Under the pieces are notes generated by a model. The model saw only the letters and a list, made by a program, of their open reading frames with translations, had not been told where the DNA came from and ran no database searches. Made by a program: the position numbers and the translations under genes. Below, one piece after another: positions 1 to 7,301 of a stretch of DNA of 11,923 bases (its first letter is position 1; each line of letters starts with the position of its first letter). Source of the stretch: JBEGQX01 sp041180805 (lineage in GTDB: Bacteria > Planctomycetota > Planctomycetia > Gemmatales > Gemmataceae). The stretch covers positions 1-11,923 of the forward strand of contig JBEGQX010000020.1 of the NCBI GenBank assembly GCA_041180805.1, in the 5' to 3' direction.

Positions 1-4
1 GCTG

Positions 5-889
5 CTATTCATCGTCCCGGACATCTACCCAATCGGTATCAGGAACTTTGGCTGCCTGATTTTTACTGGAAGGCAAAAATGGAAACAGATGTGCCATTTT
101 TTGATCGTCGAGCTTTCCGCCATATTCCGATATTTCAAAAGCCTCTGCCAATTGCACACTGGCCCCCACCTCGGGACCATAAGTCTGGATCAATAAATCT
201 CGAAACCTGTTGGCGATCGGCCCGATCCATTGCCGCATCCAACCTTCCAGCCAAGCTTTTCGATCCGAACAATCTTTTGGAATGTTACCCACAAAAACAT
301 TGTTGTAAGGCAGCCATTCATAAAATTGGGATACATGGCTGTCCAGCATGCTCATCACTTTTTCAAAAACAGGTTCGATATTCACAACCACATCAGCCTG
401 AAAAGCCACTGGCTTTTTGAAATCATCACAAAAGTAGCCAAAAACAGGGTTGTAATTCAGGTGGGGAACATCCGGACAAACCGCCGGGACCGTCACCATG
501 TAAGCTGCATCCTGCACCAATTGAGAGGTATAGCGGTGATCTGGATGATAATCATTGGGTCTATGGGTAAGTACCAAGTCGGGTTTAAAAGACCTTATCA
601 AACGAAGGATGGCATGCCTTCCCTCCATGGTGGGTAAAAGCCCGCCATCAGGAAAACCTAAAATCCGGTATTCCGTGCCTATCACCTTGCCAGCAGCATG
701 GGCCTCTGCCTTGCGACGATCCGCAAGTTCCCTGCCCTTCATGGATTGATGGCCTGCACCACCATCGGTAACACTTACCAAAAGAACCTCAGCCCCGGCT
801 TTACGCCAAAGCGCAGAAGTACCGCCAACTTTTAAATCCACATCATCCGGATGCGCGCCAATTGCAAGAATACGAGGGGGAGCCATCAT
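5..889 (-). CDS. PIG-L family zinc-dependent deacetylase (LmbE-like), 294 aa
   Basis: A complete gene for a cytoplasmic PIG-L/LmbE-fold protein; these enzymes usually remove an acetyl group from N-acetylglucosamine-type substrates. The N-terminal strand leads into HPDD at residues 13-16, and HPDH lies at 115-118. By comparison with the family, H13, D16 and H118 should bind the metal, D15 should be the catalytic base and H115 should stabilise the transition state. The usual acidic residue two places after HPDD is Asp18 here rather than Glu. No signal peptide or membrane segment is visible. Two ATG codons stand together at the start (889 and 886); AAAGGG lies 4 bases before the first and 7 before the second, so the true start could be either. 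Its length and the run after HPDH recall a PIG-L subgroup common in planctomycetes and acidobacteria rather than BshB or MshB; that is from memory. The substrate is unknown. The gene stands alone and diverges from the membrane-synthase pair. Confidence 0.9.
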   Translation of the reverse strand: MMAPPRILAIGAHPDDVDLKVGGTSALWRKAGAEVLLVSVTDGGAGHQSMKGRELADRRKAEAHAAGKVIGTEYRILGFPDGGLLPTMEGRHAILRLIRSFKPDLVLTHRPNDYHPDHRYTSQLVQDAAYMVTVPAVCPDVPHLNYNPVFGYFCDDFKKPVAFQADVVVNIEPVFEKVMSMLDSHVSQFYEWLPYNNVFVGNIPKDCSDRKAWLEGWMRQWIGPIANRFRDLLIQTYGPEVGASVQLAEAFEISEYGGKLDDQKMAHLFPFLPSSKNQAAKVPDTDWVDVRDDE

Positions 890-945
890 TCAACCCTTTA
901 CAAACCCCAAATAAATCTAAATATCATGAGAAGAGAATGAGCATT

Positions 946-976
946 TGCATCCTGCGGGGTTCTTGAACAGGATGCA
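946..976. repeat. 9-bp inverted repeat, possible operator
   Basis: TGCATCCTG at 946-954 is perfectly matched by CAGGATGCA at 968-976, with a 13-base spacer. It sits between two divergent genes and ends 4 bases before a TTGACA hexamer at 981-986. This position suits a dimeric regulator site acting on either gene. A terminator is unlikely, because no gene runs into it and the T run that follows is short and broken. Confidence 0.5.
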
Positions 977-980
977 TATT

Positions 981-1009
981 TTGACATTGTCTTCCCAAAT
1001 TCTTAAAGA
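981..1009 (+). promoter_or_regulatory. candidate promoter with perfect -35 box (weak -10)
   Basis: TTGACA at 981-986 matches the sigma-70 -35 consensus exactly. With a 17-base spacer the -10 position holds TAAAGA (1004-1009), which matches TATAAT at only three of six places. The box lies directly beside the inverted repeat at 946-976, so it might be an activated promoter. It would give a leader of about 145 bases before the TTG start at 1160. Confidence 0.25.
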
Positions 1010-1026
1010 TCAACCTCTTTGTTTCT

Positions 1027-1055
1027 TTGCGATAGCCAATTTGCTCTGGTATGAT
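1027..1055 (+). promoter_or_regulatory. candidate sigma-70 promoter with extended -10 for the membrane-synthase pair
   Basis: TTGCGA at 1027-1032 (four of six consensus bases) is followed after exactly 17 bases by TATGAT at 1050-1055 (five of six). The -10 hexamer is preceded by TGG, the extended -10 arrangement. Transcription would start near 1062, leaving a leader of about 100 bases. The leader contains a 5-bp hairpin, ACGGT/ACCGT, at 1116-1130. This is the best promoter seen ahead of the two tandem genes. Confidence 0.45.
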
Positions 1056-1159
1056 CGAATCGCCTGTCACCAGGGAATCAGGTGGCTTGTTGGGTGGGTT
1101 TCTCCCAAATTTGCAACGGTACGACACCGTCAGGTATGAACAATAGGGGAGAGGCTTCC

Positions 1160-3610
1160 TTGGCATTTCAGATGACCATTCTGTTTGCGTTCACACTTTT
1201 TAGCAGCGCAAGCCTTCTATTTTTGGTGCAACCCATGGTGGGCAAGATTCTTCTGCCTTACCTGGGAGGCACACCTTCCGTTTGGAATACCTGCATGGTT
1301 TTCTTCCAAGCAGCGCTTCTGGGTGGCTATGCCTATGCCCACTGGCTTACAACCAGCAGGAAGATTGCCCAGCAAATGAAAATTCACATGATACTTCTGG
1401 GAGTGGCCTTTTTGCCGCTGCTTTTTATGCGGTTCGATGCGGGTATCCTTGCAAAAACAATTCTCCCGCCACCAACTTCCATGAACCCCGCCCCATGGCT
1501 TTTACTGGTGCTGACTTTGGTGGCAGGTCTGCCTTTCTTTGCGGTATCCACAAGCGCGCCACTACTGCAAAAATGGTTCTCATCTTCAGATCACCCAGAT
1601 GCCAAAGATCCCTACTTTCTTTACGGGGCCAGTAATCTTGGCAGCGTTCTTGCGTTAGTTGCTTACCCGTTTCTCATTGAACCCAGAATTGGTGTTACAT
1701 CCCAGGTTATCTTTTGGGTGGTTGGGTATGCCTTATTGGTTGGTCTTACATTCCTATGTGGAACCAAAGTTCGCTCCGCACTTTCAACCATCGAAACCAC
1801 CAACAATCCTTCAACGAACGATCCCGCTCCGGGCAATTGGACTCGTTTACGATGGGTATTGCTGGCATTTATCCCCTCCAGCATGATGTTGGGAACAACC
1901 ACTTACCTAACGACCGATATCGCGGCCATTCCACTGCTTTGGATTTTGCCCCTGGGATTGTACATCCTTAGCTTCATTCTTGTTTTCTCGCAGATACCAG
2001 CCCCGGTCTATCTTTGCGTGGCATTGCTGGCACCCACCTTCTTTTTGTTACGAAGCCTGGATATACCGGCATTTCCAGGATTTGATTTGGATGGCCTGCT
2101 GGGCTGGCTGGAAGAAATAGGGCAGTCTTTGAAGAAAGATTCCACCCTTTCGTCTTTCCAAGTCCTTTATGGCTTGCTGCTCTTCCTTTTCGTTGGAATA
2201 TTTTTCCGCTGCCATAATCGCATCCGCCTCGGCATGTTTTTGTTAATGCCAGTCCTACTCTGCTTTGCATTGTTTCAATATCAGGTCAAAAACAACTTGG
2301 AATTGCGGGAATACGAAATCATCGGGCTGCACCTGGCATTGTTATTTACCACCGCCATGCTTTGCCATGGTGAAATGGCAAGGACCAGACCTTCCGCATC
2401 GTTCCTTACCGAATTCTACCTTTGGATGTCATTGGGCGGTGTGCTGGGCGGTATGTTCAATGCCCTTTTCGCACCGGTATTATTTAAACGAATTCTCGAA
2501 TACCCCATGATCGCGGCGTTCGCATTGATCCTGGTGCCAGGTTTCAATCTGCCCGGTTTCCTGCGCTATCTAGGGCCACCGCTTCGACTGGCAGGTTTCC
2601 TCTTCGGCATATTCGCAGTGTTGATGTCGGTTGTGCAAAATTGTGTGGACCGTGAAAAGGCGTTGGAGTTTGTCAACCAAACCCCCGAATTCACCCGCCC
2701 GGTTGCCCGTATGATTGCCCGGGGTTGCAACGACAGAAGCAATCTCCTGTTTGAGGAACGCAACTTTTTTGGTTGCTTCACCATTCAAAAGTATGAAAGC
2801 CCCGCAACAGGGGAAATCTTTCACACCATGTACCATGGCACCACCAACCATGGTATGCAGTGTGTCGAACCTGCCGACCGCAAGCGTGACACTCTCACCT
2901 ACTTCCACAAACTTGGCGCAATAGGCCAGTTGTTCGAGGCCGTCAAAAAGAAAGCTGATGGCAAACCGGTTCACATGGGCGTGCTGGGGGTTGGAACAGG
3001 CACCCTGGCGGCTTATGCGGAAAAAGGCTGGAAGCTAACCATGTACGAGATAGACCCCGCCGTGGTTCACACCTCGATTGATAGCAAAGACTATTTCTCC
3101 TTCATCCAGGATGCCAAAGACCGTGGCGTGGATGTTCAGGTTCATCTGGGGGATGGCAGACTAAAGTTCCTGAATGCGCCAGATTCCACTTACGACATGA
3201 TTTTCATGGACGCCTTCTCTTCGGATTCCGTACCCGTGCATCTGCTTACCCGAGAAGCTTTTGACATCTACCTGAAAAAGCTTGCACCTGGGGGTATTAT
3301 TGTCATCAATATTGCCAACCGTTATCTGAATTTCGAGCATGTGCTGGGCAACATGACGATTGATCGGGGAATCGTCGGCATGATTCAGGGTGGGTACGAG
3401 ATTCGGGAAATTGACAAATATGGAACCAACTGGGTGGTCATGGCACGAAAAACCGAGGATTTTGGCGTGCTTCCCACTCTGAAGGCGGAATTGAAGACCG
3501 ACAGCGAAGAATGGGTCGAAAGCTGGAGATCACTGGAATCCAACCCCAAGCTTGGGGTTTGGACCGATGATTATTCCAATCTTCCGAGCATCTTCAAATG
3601 GAGTCGATAA
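1160..3610 (+). CDS. membrane-fused spermidine synthase-like protein, copy 1 (816 aa)
   Basis: The N-terminal 500 residues or so are strongly hydrophobic, with about 14 likely membrane helices and the conserved blocks SAPLLQKWF, DPYFLYGASNLGS, TTDIAAIPLLW and CHGE. These are hallmarks of the family annotated as fused MFS/spermidine synthase. The C-terminal part carries HGTTNHG (559-565), a Rossmann loop GVGTG (610-614), EID (630-632), GDGR (664-667) and DAFSSD (684-689), and ends near WTDDYSNL. Aminopropyl- or methyl-transfer from an S-adenosyl donor is plausible, but the product is unknown. The open frame extends up to a GTG at 1082. I chose the TTG at 1160 because GGAG lies 8 bases before it and the resulting N-terminus matches copy 2, which has the same arrangement; ATG at 1136 is the main alternative. 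It is likely cotranscribed with copy 2, 40 bases downstream. The YHE-like motif after HGTT reads YFHK here. Confidence 0.85.
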   Translation: MAFQMTILFAFTLFSSASLLFLVQPMVGKILLPYLGGTPSVWNTCMVFFQAALLGGYAYAHWLTTSRKIAQQMKIHMILLGVAFLPLLFMRFDAGILAKTILPPPTSMNPAPWLLLVLTLVAGLPFFAVSTSAPLLQKWFSSSDHPDAKDPYFLYGASNLGSVLALVAYPFLIEPRIGVTSQVIFWVVGYALLVGLTFLCGTKVRSALSTIETTNNPSTNDPAPGNWTRLRWVLLAFIPSSMMLGTTTYLTTDIAAIPLLWILPLGLYILSFILVFSQIPAPVYLCVALLAPTFFLLRSLDIPAFPGFDLDGLLGWLEEIGQSLKKDSTLSSFQVLYGLLLFLFVGIFFRCHNRIRLGMFLLMPVLLCFALFQYQVKNNLELREYEIIGLHLALLFTTAMLCHGEMARTRPSASFLTEFYLWMSLGGVLGGMFNALFAPVLFKRILEYPMIAAFALILVPGFNLPGFLRYLGPPLRLAGFLFGIFAVLMSVVQNCVDREKALEFVNQTPEFTRPVARMIARGCNDRSNLLFEERNFFGCFTIQKYESPATGEIFHTMYHGTTNHGMQCVEPADRKRDTLTYFHKLGAIGQLFEAVKKKADGKPVHMGVLGVGTGTLAAYAEKGWKLTMYEIDPAVVHTSIDSKDYFSFIQDAKDRGVDVQVHLGDGRLKFLNAPDSTYDMIFMDAFSSDSVPVHLLTREAFDIYLKKLAPGGIIVINIANRYLNFEHVLGNMTIDRGIVGMIQGGYEIREIDKYGTNWVVMARKTEDFGVLPTLKAELKTDSEEWVESWRSLESNPKLGVWTDDYSNLPSIFKWSR

Positions 3611-3650
3611 TATAACTCTTTGAAATTAATTACCTGCTGGAGTACGGGCC

Positions 3651-6248
3651 TTGTCTCCTTTTCAAATTGCCATGCTGGGTGTTTTTTCCTTCACCCTTTT
3701 CACAAGCGCAACTTTGCTTTTCCTTGTCCAACCCATGATTGGCAAGATGATTTTGCCACTTCTCGGAGGTACCCCGGCGGTTTGGAATACCTGCATGGTG
3801 TTCTTCCAGGCGCTGTTGCTGGCAGGTTATGGCTATGCCCACATCAGCACCACCCTTCTCGGTGTTCGGAAGCAAGCCATTGTCCACATGGGGGTGATGC
3901 TGATACCCATCCTGTTTTTCCCCATTGGAATCAACCGAACCTTCCTTGAAGGCAGCGAATTAAACCCCATTCCGGGCCTTTTGATGCTTCTTTTCACCTC
4001 GGTGGGTATTCCATTCTTCGTGGTTTCCAGCAGTGCTCCCATTCTTCAAAAGTGGTTTTCAAGCACTGACCATCCCGCAGCCAAGGATCCTTACTTCCTT
4101 TACGGCGCCAGCAACCTCGGTAGCATGCTAGCCTTGGTGGGTTACCCCGCCTTTGTGGAACCCAACATGATCCTGGCCGATCAGAGGAAATACTGGGTCA
4201 TTGGATACGGGCTACTCATGGCAATCACGGCGCTTTGTGGCTGGCTTATGTTCCAATGCAAAAGCCCGGCACAGGAAACCAGTAATTCCAATTCCTCGTC
4301 CGAGTCTTCCGATGTGGTGGACTGGAAACGCAGAAGCTGGTGGGTTTTACTGGGTGCGGTGCCCTCCAGCCTTATGCTTGGCGCAACTACCTACATGACC
4401 ACGGACATCGCAGCTATTCCCCTTCTTTGGGTATTGCCACTGGGCCTATACCTTCTCAGTTTCATCATTGTGTTTGCGCGGGTTCCATCGTGGGTGCAAA
4501 CCAGCATGGTCATGGCCATGCCGATGCTGGTGCTGCTTTTGGTGTTCATGATGCTTTCAGACATACGCCCACCGAAAGTTTACTGGACAGTTGCGATTCA
4601 TCTGGCGTGCCTTTTCGTGGTAGCCATGGTTTGCCACGGAGAACTGGCCAAGGACCGCCCTTCCACCAAGTACCTTACCGAATACTTCCTGTGGATGTCG
4701 TTTGGTGGTGTGGTTGGTGGCCTGTTCAATGGCCTTTTGGCCCCCATCGTGTTCTATGGCATTGTGGAATACCAACTGATCCTCATGCTGGCCTGTTTTA
4801 TGCTTCCTGCCATGTTCAAGGCAAAGCCCAACAAGTGGAACAATTACGCAGATCTTTCACTTGCTTTGCTTTTTCTGGTGGGTGGCACGGTCCTTATCTA
4901 CCTTCGCACCAAGGACAAGGATTTGGATTTCGAACTTCTGAAGGCCAACCATCACTGGTACTGGCATGCTAGCATTCTTGCCATCTTTCTGGCTTTTGGT
5001 TTCTACTACATTTTAAAGCAGAAAGAAAACCGCCTCGAGAGAGCCCTGGACATTGTTCTTCCGTTAACCCTTTGCTACCTGACTATTGGCCTGATCTGGG
5101 GGTTGTTCAGCGATACACTTTGGGTTCGGGTGAAAAGTCTGGCAGACCTGGTAAGGCTGAAACCAGCGCAAACTCTTGCCATACTTACCTATGGGGTTCC
5201 CACGGTACTTTGCTATACCTTTGTGGAACGCTCGTTCAGGTTTGGGCTAAGCGTGGGTGCCATCATTCTGGCCACGGGGTTTAACACCCTGCTGGATTCC
5301 TCGGTTTCCTACCAGGAAAGAAGCTTCTTCGGCGTATTGAAAGTGGAAAGGGACCGCTTCTTTCAACGCCTTGTCCACGGCACAACTTTGCATGGCAAGC
5401 AGTTTCTGGATCCGGATGGCCATTCCATCCCCCTGACTTATTACCATGAAACCGGCCCCATCGGCCAGGTAATGGCGGCTTACAGTGTGCCGGACAAAAA
5501 TGGCAAATATCCCAATTGCGCCTTTATTGGACTTGGCACTGGCACCATGGCTTCTTATGCCAACAAGGGTCAGCATGTGACCTTCTACGATATAGATCCC
5601 ATCGTCAAACGCATTTCCTTTGATAATGACAAGTACTTCACCTTTGTGGAAGACGCGAAAAAGCGTGGTGCAAATGTGGAGTTGGTCTTGGGAGATGCCC
5701 GTCTTACCATGGAACGCAAGCAGCTTTCCGAGGATGAAAAATACAAGATCGTGGTGGTGGATGCTTTCAGCTCGGATGCGATTCCCATCCACCTGATTAC
5801 GGTAGAGGCGCTGAAAATGTACCTCACCAAAATCACCCCGGATGGCCTGATATGTTTCCACATTTCGAACCGTTACCTTGATCTGAGGCCGGTGCTGGCC
5901 AATCTGGCGGAGGCTGAGAACCTGAAAGCCATGTATTTCAGTGATGATGATGAAACCGATCCGGGCAAGGCACGATCCACCTGGGTGGTTCTGGCTAGAA
6001 ACAATGAAGCCATGGAAAAGCTTCTTACCGTGGAAAAACTGCAACCCATTCGAAAGCAGTGGGAAACACCTCTCAAGGAACTCGCAGGAGTTTCCTGGGA
6101 ACAAGGGCCTGGCCCCGGTAGCTTTAGCCTTATGCTGAATGGTGTGCTAAGAGGCGTGGATGCGCCATGGGCACCCGTGAAGGCTCGCAAAGATGTAGGC
6201 GTTTGGAGTGATGATTATTCCAACCTGCTCAGTGTGTTCATGTGGTAA
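3651..6248 (+). CDS. membrane-fused spermidine synthase-like protein, copy 2 (865 aa)
   Basis: This is a tandem paralogue of the preceding gene, with the same order: polytopic membrane region (about 16 likely helices, residues 5-547), then a spermidine synthase-like domain. It shares the blocks SAPILQKWF, DPYFLYGASNLGS, TTDIAAIPLLW, CHGE and a C-terminal WSDDYSNL. The soluble part shows HGTTLHG (576-582), YYHE (597-600), GLGTG (627-631), DID (647-649), GDAR (681-684) and DAFSSD (704-709). The ribose-binding acidic residue is Asp647 where copy 1 and classical synthases have Glu. A Ser/Asn-rich linker lies at 205-220. Compared with copy 1, about 95 extra residues with roughly three extra helices sit between 369 and 558, and there is a longer C-terminal segment before the last motif. 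The start is TTG, with GGAG 8 bases upstream; ATG at 3672 is an alternative. No promoter is evident in the 40-base gap. The reaction is unknown. Confidence 0.87.
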   Translation: MSPFQIAMLGVFSFTLFTSATLLFLVQPMIGKMILPLLGGTPAVWNTCMVFFQALLLAGYGYAHISTTLLGVRKQAIVHMGVMLIPILFFPIGINRTFLEGSELNPIPGLLMLLFTSVGIPFFVVSSSAPILQKWFSSTDHPAAKDPYFLYGASNLGSMLALVGYPAFVEPNMILADQRKYWVIGYGLLMAITALCGWLMFQCKSPAQETSNSNSSSESSDVVDWKRRSWWVLLGAVPSSLMLGATTYMTTDIAAIPLLWVLPLGLYLLSFIIVFARVPSWVQTSMVMAMPMLVLLLVFMMLSDIRPPKVYWTVAIHLACLFVVAMVCHGELAKDRPSTKYLTEYFLWMSFGGVVGGLFNGLLAPIVFYGIVEYQLILMLACFMLPAMFKAKPNKWNNYADLSLALLFLVGGTVLIYLRTKDKDLDFELLKANHHWYWHASILAIFLAFGFYYILKQKENRLERALDIVLPLTLCYLTIGLIWGLFSDTLWVRVKSLADLVRLKPAQTLAILTYGVPTVLCYTFVERSFRFGLSVGAIILATGFNTLLDSSVSYQERSFFGVLKVERDRFFQRLVHGTTLHGKQFLDPDGHSIPLTYYHETGPIGQVMAAYSVPDKNGKYPNCAFIGLGTGTMASYANKGQHVTFYDIDPIVKRISFDNDKYFTFVEDAKKRGANVELVLGDARLTMERKQLSEDEKYKIVVVDAFSSDAIPIHLITVEALKMYLTKITPDGLICFHISNRYLDLRPVLANLAEAENLKAMYFSDDDETDPGKARSTWVVLARNNEAMEKLLTVEKLQPIRKQWETPLKELAGVSWEQGPGPGSFSLMLNGVLRGVDAPWAPVKARKDVGVWSDDYSNLLSVFMW

Positions 6249-6256
6249 AGCAACAA

Positions 6257-6295
6257 CAACAAAAACCCCGGGTTATGCCCGGGTTTTTTTTGTTG
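6257..6295. terminator. bidirectional intrinsic terminator
   Basis: A hairpin of CCCGGG (6267-6272) and CCCGGG (6278-6283) closes a 5-base loop, TTATG. It is flanked by AAAAA on the left and eight T residues on the right (6284-6291), with one bulged C at 6266. CAAC/GTTG can extend the stem. Read on the plus strand it ends copy 2, whose stop is at 6246-6248. Read on the minus strand the A tract becomes a U tract and can end the leftward gene that stops at 6309. Confidence 0.88.
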
Positions 6296-6308
6296 GAATT
6301 ATTTCTGC

Positions 6309-7268
6309 CTACCAATCGATATTTTGCCCCAAGCCTTCAGCTTGAGCTTTTTGGAAGACCTTCAAGCCCACTGCCAGATCCTCAATGGCAATTCCAAGCG
6401 ACTTGAACAGGGTAATCTCGTTGGCATCGGTTCTGCCGGGATAACGGCCGCCAATAATTGGCCCAAGCTCTCTAACCTCTCCCCATTTAAGTGAGGAATC
6501 TTCAAAGCCCTGCTGGAAGTCACCAGCCTCTATGCGGCATTGATCCTTGCTATCCACAACTATACGCGAGAACTTCTTTACAGCTTCTGGGAAAAGCTCG
6601 GCTTTGCCCATGAAATTTGAGCCTATCGCATTCACATGCATTCCTTCGCGCAACCATTCAGCCTTGAAGAATGGATCCCTGGCAGAAGTTGCGGTAATCA
6701 GAATATCCTTGTTGGCGGCGGCTTCATCGGCAGTGGCCACCGGAACCACCTCCACGCCACATACCCCGGACATTTCAGCGGCAAACGCCTTGCGATGCTC
6801 TTCGTTGGGGCTAAAAACTTCCACACGCTTGATGGGCCTTACCTTGCAAACCGCTATCACCTGGGTTCTGGCCTGCTTGCCACTGCCAAAAATACCCACC
6901 GTGCTGGCATCTTGTTTGGCCAGATACTTGGTGGCAACGCCGGAAGCAGCACCGGTACGCACCTGCCCCATGTAATCGGCCTGTATCAGCGCAAGCAAAT
7001 TGGCAGTCTTTCCATCAAACAGGCTGAACAGGAAGGTTGCGTTTCCCCTGCGGCTGGTTGCGTACACTTTGGAACCCATGCCGCCTAGGGTCTTTGCGGA
7101 AGCGCCCATGGTGTGTAGCACAGCATGATCGGTCACCACCCGGGCCCGGTTAATGTTCATGCCTTCATCGATACCAACCTTTTTCAGGCCGATCTCGACT
7201 GCTTCCATGGCCATTTCCATGGTAAGAACCTTGCGAACATCATCTTCCCTTAATAGAAGCACACCCAT
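6309..7268 (-). CDS. ornithine cyclodeaminase / mu-crystallin family protein (319 aa)
   Basis: This is a cytoplasmic NAD(P)-dependent enzyme of the ornithine cyclodeaminase/mu-crystallin superfamily, which includes ornithine cyclodeaminase, archaeal alanine dehydrogenase and imino-acid (ketimine, pyrroline-2-carboxylate) reductases. Visible marks are MGSKVY (64-69, with substrate-binding Lys67), RTGAASG (104-110), the dinucleotide loop GIFGSGKQA (125-133), AIGSN (214-218) and the C-terminal ITLFKSLGIAIEDLA. The length is normal. The place where ornithine cyclodeaminase has its catalytic Asp (GGD motif) is Asn218 here, which argues against a true ornithine cyclodeaminase; a reductase or dehydrogenase of a small amino or imino acid is more likely. 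The ATG start has AAGGGGG 5 bases upstream. It lies 33 bases downstream of the aminotransferase gene on the same strand and is probably cotranscribed with it. A weak 5-bp hairpin (7281-7298) lies in that gap. Confidence 0.88.
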   Translation of the reverse strand: MGVLLLREDDVRKVLTMEMAMEAVEIGLKKVGIDEGMNINRARVVTDHAVLHTMGASAKTLGGMGSKVYATSRRGNATFLFSLFDGKTANLLALIQADYMGQVRTGAASGVATKYLAKQDASTVGIFGSGKQARTQVIAVCKVRPIKRVEVFSPNEEHRKAFAAEMSGVCGVEVVPVATADEAAANKDILITATSARDPFFKAEWLREGMHVNAIGSNFMGKAELFPEAVKKFSRIVVDSKDQCRIEAGDFQQGFEDSSLKWGEVRELGPIIGGRYPGRTDANEITLFKSLGIAIEDLAVGLKVFQKAQAEGLGQNIDW

Positions 7269-7301
7269 GAGAGCCCCCTTCAGATCAAAATGAATCTGGA
7301 A

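Noticed and set aside
946..982. Inverted repeat read as an intrinsic terminator
   Set aside because: No plus-strand gene leads into it, the loop is 13 bases and the following T run is short and interrupted.
1082..1159. Longer N-terminus of copy 1 from GTG 1082 or ATG 1136
   Set aside because: The added residues are not matched in copy 2, and the TTG at 1160 has the better ribosome site; ATG 1136 remains possible.
924..1166. Small open frames on both strands in the divergent spacer
   Set aside because: No ribosome site or plausible protein features; they overlap the inverted repeat and promoter-like sequences.
4340..4972. Second plus-strand frame of 210 codons inside copy 2
   Set aside because: It overlaps conserved membrane blocks of copy 2, and its Trp/His/Cys-rich translation looks like a frame shadow.
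5247..6104. Long open frame (285 codons) on the minus strand inside membrane-synthase copy 2
   Set aside because: It lies wholly within a well-supported gene with clear motifs, and its translation shows no recognisable domain.
1160..7268. Polyamine operon linking the synthase-like pair with the cyclodeaminase-family gene
   Set aside because: The genes are convergent and separated by a strong terminator, and neither enzyme's substrate is assured.
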